64,000 nucleotides of DNA, from NCBI GenBank assembly GCA_030407005.1, contig JAUDYN010000005.1:1612001-1676000 (forward strand), written 5' to 3'. Under the pieces are notes generated by a model that was not told the DNA's origin, searched no databases, and worked only from the letters and a program-made list of their open reading frames with translations. The DNA is from Desarmillaria ectypa (taxonomy: Eukaryota; Basidiomycota; Agaricomycetes; Agaricales; Physalacriaceae). Shown piece by piece: positions 24,328-36,613 of this stretch (its first letter is position 1; each line of letters begins with the position of its first letter). The translations under genes and the position numbers were made by a program.

Positions 24328-25002
24328 TTATATCTACTTTTAGGTGGTCCGATACTCTGGATGGCCTGCTTAAAATTTCTACATGGGACTTATATCACTG
24401 CAATTTATTCTCAAGCTCTTCGCATTCTCTGGACAATTATATCACTACTTGCATTCATGCGTTTATACTTACATTATTCATTCCACTCATTCCTGTATAA
24501 TGTACTATACGTGATGTGAAACGTTCGCTACATGTACGCTCGTGATAGTATATCTCCTTACTTCTATCGCTATGATGCTGTGTTTTCTCGATATGATTCC
24601 GAATGTCGATGAGACATTTTATATGACATAAGGACAAGTATCGGCCGGCACAATTTCAAGTTCCGATGGAATTTTTCAATATCACCTGCAACGTTGCACA
24701 CTGCTGCTCTTGCTCACCAACCACCACTTCCTTGTGAGACCAACATCTCGAATCTGGCATTTTTGGTATCAAGCATCCCCGTAACGCCTTCACAATTTCG
24801 TCAACCCACTCCCCCCATCCCCAATATCCCATCTTCTGTCCTGGCAGAGGATTCATGCTTCGTCCTCCAATCAGTCCTTCCAGACAAAAAAATCTGTTTA
24901 ACAATACCTTTCTCGCTTCTGTGAGTATAGTTTTTTTATTACAATGCCTGGAATTCTTCACCTAACCGTGGCTTCTAGCGCTAAACGTAAACATTGTCTA
25001 TT
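24328..25002. other. Intergenic region
   Basis: The 3' flank of the F-box-like gene and 5' flank of eIF5. Open frames on both strands are under 105 codons and show no domain. No RNA gene or repeat was seen. Confidence 0.35.
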
Positions 25003-26396
25003 ATGGCCAGCGTAGTAAACATCCGACGTGACGTCGATGACAAATTCTATCGCTACCGGTATGTGCTTTGATTCCTTTACTAGGAGCTCGATAGGCTCAT
25101 CTCAATGTCTTAGAATGCCCCTTCTCAACACAAAGATTGAGGGTAAAGGAAACGGAATTAAGACGGTCATCCCCAATATGGCTGACGTCGCGCGCGCTCT
25201 CAGTCGTCCTCCTGCCTATACCACCAAATTCTTCGGTTGTGAACTAGGCGCCCAGACCTCCTTTGACGAAAAAAATGACCGGTACATTGTCAATGGCGCC
25301 CATGATGCCAACCGTCTCCGCGAGCTCTTGGACGTTTTCATCGAAAAGTTTGTTTTGTGCAAATCGTGCAAGAATCCCGAGACCGAACTCGTCATTCTGA
25401 AGGCAGGCCGGTCCGAGGATATCATCCGTGACTGCAAGGCTTGCGGAGAACGTACCGGTGTCGACATGCGCCACAAGCTGACCACGTTTATCCTCAAGAA
25501 TCCTCCGGTCAAGGTCAAGAAAGGTAAAAAGAGGACCAACAATGGCGACGCCGCGGGAGGTGTGGGAGGAGGAGGCGATATCACCCCGGAGAACGGTGAT
25601 GAGGAAGCCGCTCCCGATGGTGCCGAGAGTGACGATGAGCTGACGAAGAAGATCAAAGCAGAAGCTAAAGAACTTAACACCGATACGGCGTTAGCCAAGG
25701 AGGATTGGTCTGCAGATACCTCTCCCGAAGCCGTGAAACAGCGCATCAAAGCACTCGAGGGAGGTATAGCGGGAGTAGCCCTCGGAGGAGATGACGAGGG
25801 CAGCGACGAGGACACAAACAGCCCCTATGCTATGCTTGGGAAGTGGATCGAGGAGAACAGGGACACGGATGGTCCGAAGGCATTTTCCATCTCGATTTAT
25901 AAAAAGGCAGAAGAATTGGGCATCGAGAAGAAGCATAAGACTACTGTTGTGCTTGTTCAGGCGCTTTTTACGACCGATGTCCTTGCCGAGATCAAGAAAT
26001 ACACGCCGCTGTTTGCGAAGGTAATTACTTTTTCCAGTTATCTGTTTCACATGCTCATATAGTACGCAGATGGTGACTTCGGAAAAACATCAAAAGTCCT
26101 TGCTGGGCGGTATTGAGCGTCTCGTCGGCCTCACTTACCCGAACCTTCTACCCGCTGTCCCCAAAATCCTAATGGCGCTTTATCAAGCTGATGTTCTTGA
26201 TGAGGAGGTTGTCACCCAATGGGGTACGCATGTCAGTAAGAAGTATGTCGATAGGGAGACTAGCAAAATGGTCAGGAAGGCCAGCGAGCCATTCTTAAAG
26301 GTGAGATATATTGAACCTCATAGAAGTTGAAAATCTAATCTTAATTTGTCATAATAGTGGCTTGAGGAAGCCGACGACGATGACGACGACGAATGA
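25003..26396 (+). CDS. Translation initiation factor eIF5
   Basis: GTPase-activating protein for eIF2 in the 43S/48S complex. Exon 1 encodes [19 protein letters not shown], and an intron leads into [19 protein letters not shown]. The N-terminal GAP domain has the conserved Arg in this first segment and a C2-C2 zinc finger: CKSC (about 25358) and CKAC (about 25434). A Lys-, Gly-, Asp- and Glu-rich linker follows. The C-terminal W2-type HEAT domain runs from [15 protein letters not shown] to the acidic and aromatic tail [15 protein letters not shown], which binds eIF2 beta and eIF3c in the family. Introns fall after FAK (about 26020) and after PFLK (about 26300). Complete in length and motifs. 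Confidence 0.95.
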
Positions 26397-26760
26397 TGGG
26401 TCAATTTTTCAAAAGGTGCTCTATCTTCGTATGGACTTGTCTGTTATTGTTGCATGTATGGTAATTCTTTGATTATGCCAACCCTCTTTTACGCTCTACT
26501 GGGAAACGGCTCAATGAGGACTCGGTTAGTTTATCTGATGGATCTTAAACGTGATTCACAGCCCTTACTATTGTTTATTGTAAAAAGGGGTAGAGGTGGC
26601 TCCTTAGACCCTGTTTGTTTTCTTTCAGCGACTTTGTACCCAGCATCCCCAGGTAAAGTCAGTTCCTGTGCTGCTAAGCGACGTCAGTTGAAAGATCGTA
26701 AAGCACGGTACGGTACCAAAGCACAGTCGTCTGCTACCGCTGCGTATCATTGATATCACT
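26397..26760. other. Intergenic region
   Basis: 3' flank of eIF5 and 5' flank of the first small paralogue. No gene or repeat recognised. Confidence 0.35.
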
Positions 26761-27259
26761 ATGGTGAGGGTTTACTATCCGATTTTCGCTCGAGTGATTC
26801 ATTGGTTGAAAGGGTTCGTTAAAGTTATCCAACGAATATGACATCTACGTGGCGCAATTCGGCCATCCTCTTCTCCGTGGGGCGAAGCATTGGTCCATCG
26901 TGGTCATGACGGATCCAAAAAAGCTGACGGGAATCGCGTATCAGATCAGCGGTGGTACGGAGACGTATGAAGTTAAACCCCCTGAAGGTGTAGACTTGCT
27001 TGACACGCCGACGTATATGGGTAGTGTCAAGGTAGGAAAAGTCGCGAGCAATATGGTACATGGCGATAATGGGGTCGTTTCACTCAGTTTTATACTGACG
27101 AAGACTCCAGTCGTGTTGGGGAACGTGCATTGGAATTGTCAGAATTGGGTTGTGGAGGGTCTCAAACGGTTGAAGGATGCCCATCATTCGATTGATGATG
27201 ACTCATTGGAGAGTTTGCAGCGGAGACTTAGTTCGGTTAGAAAAGAAAGCCGAGATTGA
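26761..27259 (+). CDS. Small His/Cys-motif protein, paralogue 1
   Basis: The conserved frame runs from LSNEYDIYVAQFGHPLL to RRLSSVRKESRD. No ATG lies in frame between an upstream TGA (26807) and this segment. The best start is the ATG at 26761, followed immediately by a 61-nt intron (GTGAGG...TTAAAG), giving MLSNEYDIYVA. Motifs shared with its neighbour at 28007 are GAKHWSIVVMT, LTGIAYQISGG, YMGSVKVGKV and WNCQNWVVEGLKRL. A conserved His in an HWxIVV strand plus a Cys in an NCQxW helix recall papain-like (NlpC/P60 or PPPDE-type) folds, but this is only a pattern resemblance. Length about 143 residues. Confidence 0.68.
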
Positions 27260-28006
27260 ATGTTGGATAAAATAAGCCGTCTTTTATTTGATTTGGTTAC
27301 TTACTTATACTTTCGAGGGAATAAAGCGCGTATTTCGTTGGGCTTCAATGTGATGATGGTAATTGTGATGTCTTGTTCTTCTCTATAACCGACCATCGTT
27401 GGACTCATGGCTTGGCGCAGTTTCATACTTCAAGGTCCCGCAAAGATCCGGTTTATTATTATAAAAGAGGCACCACACCGTATAATTCAATGTAATACCA
27501 GATCGCTTTGTTCTCTGCTCTTACCATCATATCATCAGTGGAGACGTGAGTACTTGAATTTTTTTTTTCGACGGTCGACACTGTACCTTACTCGAGGTCC
27601 TGCTCGGCCTTGTTTTTGTAGACAACCGAAGCAATAAGCGGAGGCCCTTGTAATTCCATGCTAGCCCGTTGTTCCGAGCCAGTCTCTTTACCATCGATAT
27701 TGTCAAACATTGCATGGTACAACGTCAAAGACTACAGGTGTATCTGAAATATATATAAGGGGAGCTCGGGAAACCACTCAGGTCAAACGCAAACATCACC
27801 CCTCGTCTGCATTCTTTTACTAACGGAAACATCTGTGGGTCTTCTTACTTGAGCCGTATAGGGCAAAAGTCTAGGCTTGACACTAACACGTTTTCCCCTA
27901 AGGCGAGAACTTGAATCTTCCATAACTTTTCTGCAAACATTGTCTGGTATTCTTTTGCCTTGATACCTGTAAATCACATTCTCATGTGGTATAGGCGTTT
28001 TATAGC
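27260..28006. other. Spacer between tandem paralogues
   Basis: About 750 bp with no convincing frame. A TATA-like run (ATATATATAAGG) occurs near 27747-27758, about 250 bp upstream of the second paralogue, so a 5' UTR intron or long leader is possible. Confidence 0.35.
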
Positions 28007-28438
28007 ATGAGTGACCACGACGATCTTTATGTGGCACACTACGGTCATCCCAGTCTTCCTGGTGCTAAGCACTGGGCAATTGTCGTCATGACAAAACCTC
28101 AGCAGCTGACTGGAATCGCCTACCAAATCAGTGGTTCTGCTTATACGTACAATGTCAAGGAGCCAGAGGACGTCAGCTTGCTCCATTCAAATACCTATTT
28201 AGGACGAGTGAAAGTCGGCAAGATACCCAAGGGTTGGCAGCATGGGAGCGGGGACAGGACTTTGCACGCCATCCTGACGAGAACTCAAGTTGTCAGAGGA
28301 AACTTGCAATGGCACTGTCAGCATTGGGTTGTCGCGGCTCTCGCACGGCTAAGAAAAGCGGGTTATGCTGTTGATGACCTTTCCCTGCAGGACCTACAGC
28401 AGAAACTTCATACCGTCCGGAGGGAAGATCAATTATAG
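28007..28438 (+). CDS. Small His/Cys-motif protein, paralogue 2
   Basis: Intronless frame of 143 residues starting MSDHDDLYVAHYGHPSLPG. It matches paralogue 1 along its whole length: GAKHWAIVVMTKPQQLTGIA, YLGRVKVGKIPKGW, LQWHCQHWVVAALARLRKAG and a basic C-terminus. The central position before Cys is His here (WHCQHW) and Asn in the neighbour (WNCQNW); the Cys, Gln and both Trp are kept. A cysteine-protease-like or transglutaminase-like fold is possible but not shown. No signal peptide or membrane segment. The pair is a tandem duplication about 750 bp apart. Confidence 0.78.
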   Translation: MSDHDDLYVAHYGHPSLPGAKHWAIVVMTKPQQLTGIAYQISGSAYTYNVKEPEDVSLLHSNTYLGRVKVGKIPKGWQHGSGDRTLHAILTRTQVVRGNLQWHCQHWVVAALARLRKAGYAVDDLSLQDLQQKLHTVRREDQL

Positions 28439-29024
28439 GCTGTCGAGGCGAAGGATCGGGTCTATATTTTATATAATATAATATAATATTACATACCTGC
28501 ACGCTATCTAATACTAGTTAATTATCGCTCTACTAACAAATAGGACATCCTATAGCATTTAACATTTACAAGCCTACAGCTAATAATGAGGTTCCGCGGA
28601 AGCAAATGTACGAATTACTTGTCCATCAATCAGCCGCATAGATCGCCTAGTAATTTATCGGTGAACATACATATGCCGTAATTAATGCTATACCATTCTT
28701 TTCACTTCGGCGTCAGCTTTGATTCCGGCCTTTTTGATCGACAGAGGATTTGCTGGAACCTGCTTGACTGTCGGTGTTCGAGTCAGGGTCACTCTCGATT
28801 TGTTCTCGCCGCTTCCAACAGATATTCTAGTTGTCTACCACATGCGTACTGGTCCTGATGGATTACGGCTTCTAGGTCTTCCCCTGGACTACATATTTTC
28901 TCTCCTATACATCCTAAGAGCAGCCATTCAATTTCAACTTTCAATACGTGACACTGACAATTGCCGTAAGTACGGATACCGGTGATGAGGCACAGCCACA
29001 GACACAAGTTTTCCAGTAACCAAT
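28439..29024. other. Intergenic region, AT-rich at its start
   Basis: Begins with an AT-rich run (about 28462-28492) that fits a 3' processing region for paralogue 2. The rest is the 5' flank of the DNA glycosylase gene. Frames on both strands up to 88 codons show no domain. Confidence 0.35.
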
Positions 29025-30419
29025 ATGGAGGAAGGCTCACTCACTGAAGACTCACAGCAGATTGTTACCGCATTCTGTGAATCTATAGCTCAATTTTCTT
29101 GCAAGCTCGAACCTCAGACTAGTCCGGTTCCCGCCTTTCGTCGGTCATCTCGTCGACCTGTTCCGCGGCGGCGGCGGTCTTATACTGAGCTTGAAGACAC
29201 CACGCCTAAAGAAGAGCAGTTGGAAAAGAAGCGACTATTCCGAGAACTTGATCATGGTCTAGACCAGAAAAAAAAAATCTCCTCGCCGCCGAAGAAAAAG
29301 ATGAAACGGGGTCTTGCACCTCCAGAAACTTATGCGCACCTGCATCTTCTCCCGGACCATCTTCAGCTACATCTTGATAGTGTGTAAAATCTTCTCTGCT
29401 CCTTTCATGACCGATCATCTAACCTTTCTCGAGTTATCTTTTGCGGCATCAAGTATGTTTGGATGACCGGAACCCGATGCGAATCTTACAGTTGACTTTT
29501 ACAGTCCAGGCCAGAAGTCGGCGGAGATTGGGCATCACTTTGGACACCCGACAAACCATTTCTGGACTGGTCTACATGCAGGAGGTTCGTAAACCTAATC
29601 CCTTTGTGTATGGAACTGGAGTTCATTTGTTAGGATTAACATCCTCCAAGCTACCTCCCACCGAGGACTACACATTACCCGAACTATATAACATTGGACT
29701 AGTAAGAATACGTGGTTTCTGCTAGTGGAAATTTTGTGCATGATGTGCGCTACTAGACGAACCTTGTCGACAGACCAACAGCCGAGGTATGTACCTCGCT
29801 ACTCTACAAGCTCAATACTAATGCCAACTGTCATCTTCCAGCAAAGCGAGCTGTCAGAAGCCGAAATGCGTGCGGCCGTCCCGGCATTCCTGGCGAAGAT
29901 TGCTCGATATCGGCCCCGTATTGTCTGTTTCGTTGGATTAAGTATCGCAAGAACGGTACAATATTGTGCTCTTCCGGTGACTGTTAATTTTTCCTCATTT
30001 GATTCATATACTCATGCTATATTAGAGGAAGCATAGGGTCGCGAAAGTGACGCTCGGTCTAATGTGCTTCAAATTGGTTTACCCTAAACAAGGTCAATTC
30101 TTTCATGACATACTTACTGGTATAAAGCCACTGAGTGACAGCATCTACCTTGGTAGAAGACACGAAGAATGTAGATTCTGTTTCCGAGTCCTTGTTTTTC
30201 GCGATGCCTAGTACTTCTGCGAGGGTAACTCAGTACCAGGTACGTGCCTGTCCTTTAGGTCGTTCCTGAGTCATCAGACCATCCCATTTTCAGGCAAACG
30301 AAAAGATTGAAATTTTCGCTGATTTGAAGAAATGCCTATGCCATGTCAAAACGTCGAGTTTGGACTGCAGTTCTATGGTTGCAATCGACCCAAAATTGTT
30401 CTCTGTCGACAAACCCTAA
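29025..30419 (+). CDS. Thymine/uracil-DNA mismatch glycosylase (TDG/Mug family)
   Basis: Base-excision repair enzyme that removes U or T from G mismatches. The N-terminus (MEEGSLTEDSQQIVTAFC) is basic and disordered with RRPVPRRRRS and KKKMKRG. The catalytic part begins PETYAHLHLLPDHLQLHLD. The active-site motif is split by introns and reads VIFCGINPGQKSAEIGHHFG then HPTNHFWTGLHAGG; the Asn of GINPG is the catalytic residue in the TDG branch. Later come YTLPELYNIGLTNLVDRPTA, ARYRPRIVCFVGLSI, VTLGLMCFKLVYPK and SLFFAMPSTSARVTQYQ, the last matching the conserved C-terminal core. The start ATG is in frame with the motif. The stop at 30417-30419 lies 82 bp from the convergent GMC gene. Confidence 0.92.
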
Positions 30420-30500
30420 AATTAGCTTCTGGTTCCTCCATGATTCCGTTGACAAGTCACTCAATATATTTCAATGGGTCGTTACTATCAGCAAGGGTAT

Positions 30501-33017
30501 TCATTGGGATTTCGTCTCAGACAATCTTCGTCTCACGATGTCTGAGAGTTTCTCCGCCACGGCGAACGTTGCCCCGGCCTAAATAGAAGTCAATTGCAAG
30601 CCACGACAAAAGTCTAGAAAACTGCGTACAGTGTGACCTGATATGATGGATGGAAACGCCGACGCATCGCAGACTCTCAGCCCTTTGATGCCATACACAC
30701 AGAACGAGGCATCCACAACACCGCCTTCCTTCAACGGTGCCATACGACAGGTACTCGTCGGATGATACAATGTCTCCATGCGAGACCGTATCACCTCTTC
30801 AATTTCAGCGTCGTTCTTTGTACGCTGCCAGTGATCCAACTCGGCATCCTCACAATTTTGATCAAGAAGTGCGGCAAGAGGCTCCGTCTGAGAGATCTTG
30901 AGGCAGAGCTTGAACCCGCGCACCAACCTCTTGACGTCCGCTTCGGACTGGAGATACCTAAGTTCAGAAGTGAGATAGAATTCGACCAGCGTCTAAGAAT
31001 ATATATACTCGCCGTGGATCTATGACTGGATCGTCGAACGGGCTGGGTGACTTCAACCGTATGCTCCCAATACTTAGCGGCCTGAAACGGACTATCAGTA
31101 TAAGTACTACGAAAAGAGCAAAACTTACTGGAGCAACACGGAGTGAAGGGAAAATGTATGCTTGGTGAATGTTTTCATTCCATGATCCTGGTACCCTACG
31201 GCCATTGTGAAGATCTCGATGTCTGGACTGCTAGGGCTGGATGTGCTATCTTCCAAAGGCTCTGAGGCATCAGGGAACACCAGTGTATCGTCTGTTCGCA
31301 CAAAAGCGGCGGCCTCGCCTAACTGAAAAAAAAATGAGCCCAATGGTTAATCACGTGTGGAGCTATTAGCTTGCATTTGTCGCCATCGACCCTCGCCGGT
31401 GGACCAAATATTGTACGGTAGCAGAAATATATTTGATTACATCCAAGAGAGTGGTAGGCTTAAGGTACTTGGGGGACGTGTTGGTTTTGTCTCTGAGGTT
31501 ACAGTCGATCACTGGATGGTCCATTAGGTGAGCGCCAACGCCCTGCAATTCATGCACAACAGGTACATCGAATTTCTCCAGTTCCTCGGAGGGACCGATG
31601 CCGGATAGCATGAGAATCTGATGCAAGATAAGTTCATAAAAAACAAAAACAGAAGATATCATGCTCGCTTGCGGAGAATGGATTGCTCCGGCCCTAGAAA
31701 GAAATGGAGTCAGGGACATTATGTATTGAACAATAGTAGCTCCAGGTACGAACGATAAGATGATCTCCTTCCGGGCTCTCGCGCGATACACAGGGCCATT
31801 TCTTGTATTGGTAAATTCAACGGCATATGCGCGCTTTTCCTCACCGGTCCTCTGGACTAGTATCTTCGTCACTTGCGCGTGAATAGCTACTTTGAGGTTA
31901 GGCCTAGCCAAGACTTTGGGTGTTAAGTACGCCGTTTCAGACGTCACTCGTTCCAGTTTATCGTCGACGTAGGTCACTGCAACAATGAATTCAGCGTTCC
32001 TAGGCTGCAGGAGGGACACGTACTGAGCCGGTTTACACCGGTGGGGCTTTCCCCCGTGTTGAAATCTGCGCTGAATGGTATGCCCAGACTCTTGCATGCT
32101 TCAATAAATGCTTTGCCATGCTTGGTCAACGCTGGGAAATATCCAACCCGCACCGGCCCTTTGGTGCCCTTGTTAGACATTTTAACATCAGGGTAGTCCG
32201 TACTCTCGGTGTAGGTCTCGAATTTCGTGAAGTAGCTGGATTGAAAACACAGAAGCAAGCAGGCTTATGAAGACAGGGAGCTACTTACTGCTTGAAGTTA
32301 TCCCATGTCCAAGATTCATCTCCAGTGATGGCTGCCCATTTGTCATAGTCGCCAGGTACACCGTATTGAGCCCTATATATCGTCAGTAAGAGCTGTTCAA
32401 CGGAGCTGGAGCACATACATTTCCGCGTTGATAGCGGAACCTGGAACCACGACCTTTCGTGTCAGCTTCACTCAGTAAAGGTGAAAGATAGACCGAACTG
32501 ACACCCTCCCAGCATTTTACCTGCATAAGGTCAATAACAACAGACAGACTCCGACACCGACAAACCTCTGGGCCAATACTTCTTTTTGTTCTGGGCGAAC
32601 TCTTGAGGTTCAGTGTACAATTGGTACGTGTGTTTGGATGGGAAAAGCAGTGAAAATGCGGACGGAACTACGGAGTAAATGAGGCTCTTGCCGCTAATGT
32701 TGCTTGAGTATAATGCCCAAGGACGATGGACAGAACAAGGGCACACCTTCCTCCAGACTCGAGAAGAAGAACACGAACGGAACTCTCCTCACTCAAACGA
32801 GAGGCCAGGACACAACCGGCAGTGCCTAGAGAGATTAAGCATTCAAGTGCTACACCATCAACCTCTACTCACCTCCTCCCACAATGATTACATCGTACTC
32901 ATCATCCGCACCGTGCTTGTCATTGCTGCTCTCTTCATCGACTTTTCGGCCAACCGCCGACAGATCAGTGATAAGGGTACTATGGCCAAAGAACATCAAA
33001 AGTGGGTGAAGCTGCAT
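30501..33017 (-). CDS. GMC family FAD-dependent oxidoreductase
   Basis: Glucose-methanol-choline oxidoreductase, a family that oxidises alcohols or sugars with FAD; in basidiomycetes aryl-alcohol oxidase-like members supply peroxide. It starts MQLHPLLMFFGHSTL and the FAD-binding loop DDEYDVIIVGGGTAGCVLAS spans the intron near 32822-32870. Later segments include VRVLLLESGG, RNAEFIVAVTYVDDKLERVT, AGAIHSPQ joined to ILMLSGIGP, and VGAHLMDHPVIDCNLRDKT. The C-terminal domain has YHPTSTCRMAPLKEGGVVD and GLRVCDASAFPSIISGHT with the catalytic His residues. The last intron removes a TAG-containing segment, and the protein ends VRRRLSETKSQ. There is no clear signal peptide, so the product may be intracellular. 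The substrate cannot be told. Confidence 0.92.
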
Positions 33018-33477
33018 CGTTGTCTAGGGTCGGCTTTATACGCCTCTAATTTTCCACGGAGGACATCATGAGGATAATTGCATCAGATTCCAAAGTCCAG
33101 ATAACATCACAGCCCCGTAATGATTTATGAGGTATTGTTCCGTGGGTTGATTTACGTCAAGCTCACATACTAATGCACAACAGCCACTGACAGATTCTGG
33201 ACTTGAAGTTACTGAGGCTGCGGGCTCTCAGATGTAAGGCCTAAACCGAACTTGCTTCAGGCGACTCACCGCGCCAGCGTATGTCATGGACTATCGGTGG
33301 CTTTCCTTTAGGCTTTGTCGAAGCAAACAATACGGTTGGGTTAGGGTGAATATCGGGGCTGTTCTGAGAGCGGACCTCAGAAATAGGTAGATGCAAGGCA
33401 GCATGATTGTAGTATTACACGACAACAAGTTTCGAGCTTTGCCGACACAGTTGGGAAATGAATCCGAATCTCTGCGA
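33018..33477. other. Intergenic region upstream of GMC gene
   Basis: 5' flank of the GMC oxidoreductase and 3' flank of the DUF427 gene. It contains TTGGGTTAGGGTG at 33336-33348, sharing a 12-base core with the telomere-like repeat at 2758-2772. No gene was recognised. Confidence 0.35.
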
Positions 33478-34350
33478 TTAGTGAGTCGATGGTCGTGTCT
33501 GCTTTTCACCGTCGATCCAGACATCAACCTTCTCGTCGTAAAAGGCAACAAAACCAGTGATTGAAGCGCATTCCAGGTTTGCATTGCGATACCACCATAC
33601 GATGTTCTCCTTTCGATTGTCCGATGACAGCTGAACATGGTAGTAGCTGGCTTCTCCCTATTGTGGAAGTGGGAATCAGCTTGTATCGAGAGAGAGGAAA
33701 AGACAGAGGACATACTTTGTAAGGGCATGAGGTCTTCAGATCGGATGGTACTAACAAATCAAGCCTGCAGTCCGTCTTTGGAATATAGGTACGGACAGGA
33801 AGAGACGTCTCGAACAAGAGGCGGGGCTTGGTGGTGTTGGCAACTTCAACGCCATCAATTTCGACACGGACGTGACGCGAAGACTGAAGGACGTCAACAC
33901 GCTATAGTATTTTCCATTAGTATCTTGACTGCGACGAATCGTTCATATACGCACTTTGTAGGGATCCTTGGGGTGTACAAATATCTGCTCCTCTTCTTCA
34001 AACCAAGCATCCATGGCACCAAAGTTGAGCTTGAAGAACCCTGCGCGATCACCAGAACCGAATACTTGCAATGCAGCTGGTGCTTTCCGTTCGCCTACGA
34101 CGACATCGTACTGGGAGCCATCGGAAGTTGCTTGCTTCCCTTGGAGGTACTTTTCAGGTAACTCGGTGACATTGAAGTAGTAGAATGGGTAGAATGGCGA
34201 ATCCCAACTGGACCAGAACGTTAACACTCTAGTCAGACAGTATGAAGTGAGTGCGCACATTAGTTTTGTACTCTTGGTATCAACGATGACAACGCCTCCA
34301 AACAAGACGCGAATTCGTTTCAAGGAGGGTTCGATGCGAACAGCGGACAT
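33478..34350 (-). CDS. DUF427 domain protein, probably two domains
   Basis: Small beta-rich protein of the DUF427 family (function unknown). It starts MSAVRIEPSLKRIRVLFGGV. The first half contains VVIVDTKSTKLVWDSPFYPF and YDVVVGERKAPAALQVFGSG; the second repeats the theme with VRVEIDGVEVANTTKPRLLF, PVRTYIPKTDCRLDLL, YYHVQLSSDNRKENIVWWY and ITGFVAFYDEKVDVWIDGE. The two halves look like tandem copies of the domain. The last segment is the best-conserved DUF427 signature, ending in VDVWIDGE. Four or five short introns. No targeting signal. Confidence 0.88.
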
Positions 34351-34662
34351 GGTGTGTTGTGAGGACCCATGTCTATCCTGTGACACTCTTTTGTAGACGA
34401 GAGTTAATAAGCGATGTGGTCATCTGCAAAGCGCTGTGTAAGCCGAGCGGCTGTCAGCCAAATTCAAATCTCTACCGCAAATTCTCTTTCTAAGTCTTGC
34501 TTTCTCATCTTACCCATTTGTACGTTGCTTATAAAGAATGTCTTGAGATAGATCATTACACATGTAATCCTATGCTCCCAGTGTCAAATTTATCACGCTA
34601 ATAGGTATCAACTGTTCACTGGAGGGTCGTAACATATTGAGGAAATGAAGCTCGTTATCCTT

Positions 34663-36613
34663 TTATAAACCTGAGAACTTGTCTGTGGCCTATGGGAGTA
34701 ATTGAGTATTAAAAGATGTGTGAAGCAGTCGGCTAACCTCAACAAGCAGCTTCGCAATACCGGGCTCTCGAGAGGAATGTCCTGCATCCGGTACAATGTG
34801 AAGATCTATCTCTGGCCAAACCTAGAATAAACAGTCTTAGATAACGGGAATGTTGCATAGCGATAAACCAACCTTCTTCAAAGCATAAGCCGTTGTTGCC
34901 TGAAAATTCCATTAGATACGATGGTGCGACTCAAACCATGGCATACCTACCGGGCAAACGACGTCATATCTTCCTTGGACAACAACGGTCGGTATGTGAC
35001 GGCTAATTAGCAATCAAGTTGGAAGATTTCTGGCATCAGGCTAGTAAAAAAGTCACATCTTATCGATTTCTTGTTGTTCGAGCAATTGCCCGTCTCTCAT
35101 AAATCCCTAGGGAAAGTGAGAACGACGTCAACGACGGAAGTTGGGGGATTTACATCGTTGACAAAGTAATGGTTTTCGATCCGAGCGAATGCACTGAGAA
35201 TACTGTCTTAGTATTTGCACGAAGGAACATTGAATAAGGAATGGGGAGTATCATACTTGGCGAAGTCATCGCTCTCGGCACGAGCTATATAGGAGGAATC
35301 GACGTATAATTTAGACGTGGCCATTCTAGAATCGCGACGATCAGGATAGCAGAACTGGAACAGTCAACATGAAAGTCACGTACTCCCACTTGGACCAGGC
35401 CCGAGCTGCCTTAATTCTTGTCGTGTCGTCGACAGAGTTGAGCTGCGCGTGGTAGGCAAGTATCATATCGTGCCTTTCAGCTTCGGGAATGGGTGTGATA
35501 TAGTCATCCCTAACGACAGTATTATATAACTGCTTATACAAACGGTGCGGTCACGCACCAGGCTTCCGGGAACAAGTGCGACGCGCCTTCCTGATAGAAG
35601 AACCTGAGCTCGCTGGAAGGCAATGCATTAGTAGGTCAAGCAATAATGCGTAGTTGATAGAACCTCTTTCTCAGCGTGAAAATGCCGCTATAAGAGATCG
35701 GCATCAATAACCATGGACATTGTAATGATGGTTCAAGCAGACCGTAGAACGAGACTCTTGACTCTGTCGGGGTGGGACTGGGATGATAGTAAAATCAGAG
35801 GGATGTCAGAATACACAAAGCAGCCCGTTCACTTGAGCATAAGCTAATGAAAGCGTCGATCCCTGATGAAGCAAGTTAGGAACAATCATGACACAGCAAG
35901 TACGAGACGACGCACCCATGAACCTCCAAAGACATGCCAGATAGAAATTCCCAAGCGCTCCCTCAGTTTCTCTATATCTTTGACAAGGTCCCATGTCGTG
36001 TTGCCCTCGAGATGGGCGCTCCTGCGACGGCGGATCAGGAATCAAGATATAAGGAACTAACGGGATGCTGACGGCGTCGATTTCCCTGAACCTCGCTGGT
36101 CCAGGAGGATGATCTAGACCGTCAACGCGGTCAGCCGAGTGGTGAGAAGTGACAAGGCTGTCCTACCTTGTACTTCTCAGGGTTGAAGAACGATCGATCC
36201 TTCTCATCACATCCCCCTCCTGGCCCGCCTGCTTGACTGGTCAATCCGTGTTATCCTTGACTACGGTCTCGTGATGGACGAACCATGAAGGAAGATGACT
36301 GCAGTGATAGCAAATGAGAAGAATGTGGATTGTTCAACAACAATATGCGCACCTGGGGCGCCATCTTTATTCCCGCTGAGTTCGTAGCTACGACAGTTCA
36401 AGGCCAAGAGGCAAGTGAAGGCGCCGTATCGACTCACTGCAAGTCATGGACGTCAGATACCTTGAGTCTCCCGGTCTCGTAGGGCTGGATGTCGGGATAC
36501 ATGGATGTATGCAGTTGGCTCAGTTCGATATGGGGTCGACCTCGCAGGATCGGATAACGGATCGAACTAGATAGGGGCTTTAAACCCAAAAGTGCTCTTA
36601 ACGGAGGAAGCAT
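34663..36613 (-). CDS. Prolyl iminopeptidase (alpha/beta hydrolase, S33)
   Basis: Serine peptidase that removes N-terminal proline. The start is MLPPLRALLGLKPLSSS; an internal ATG (MYPDIQPYETGRLKV) near 36511 matches the usual start of cytosolic homologues, so the upstream part may be an extra or targeting segment. Markers are YELSGNKDGAPVVFLHGGPG (oxyanion HGGPG), IILLDQRGSGKSTPS (DQRGxGxS), VFGGSWGSTLSLAYAQ (nucleophile Ser in GGSWGS, with an intron right after the Trp codon) and ESRVSFYGLLEPS (an ESR-type region). The C-terminus has VVVQGRYDVVCP (catalytic Asp) and VPDAGHSSREPGI (catalytic His). More than ten short introns. It diverges from the Sec14-type gene over 196 bp. Confidence 0.94.

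Noticed and set aside
25216..25815. 199-codon minus-strand frame inside eIF5
   Set aside because: Antisense to an intact eIF5 coding exon; Ser/Pro-rich as expected from complementing its codons.
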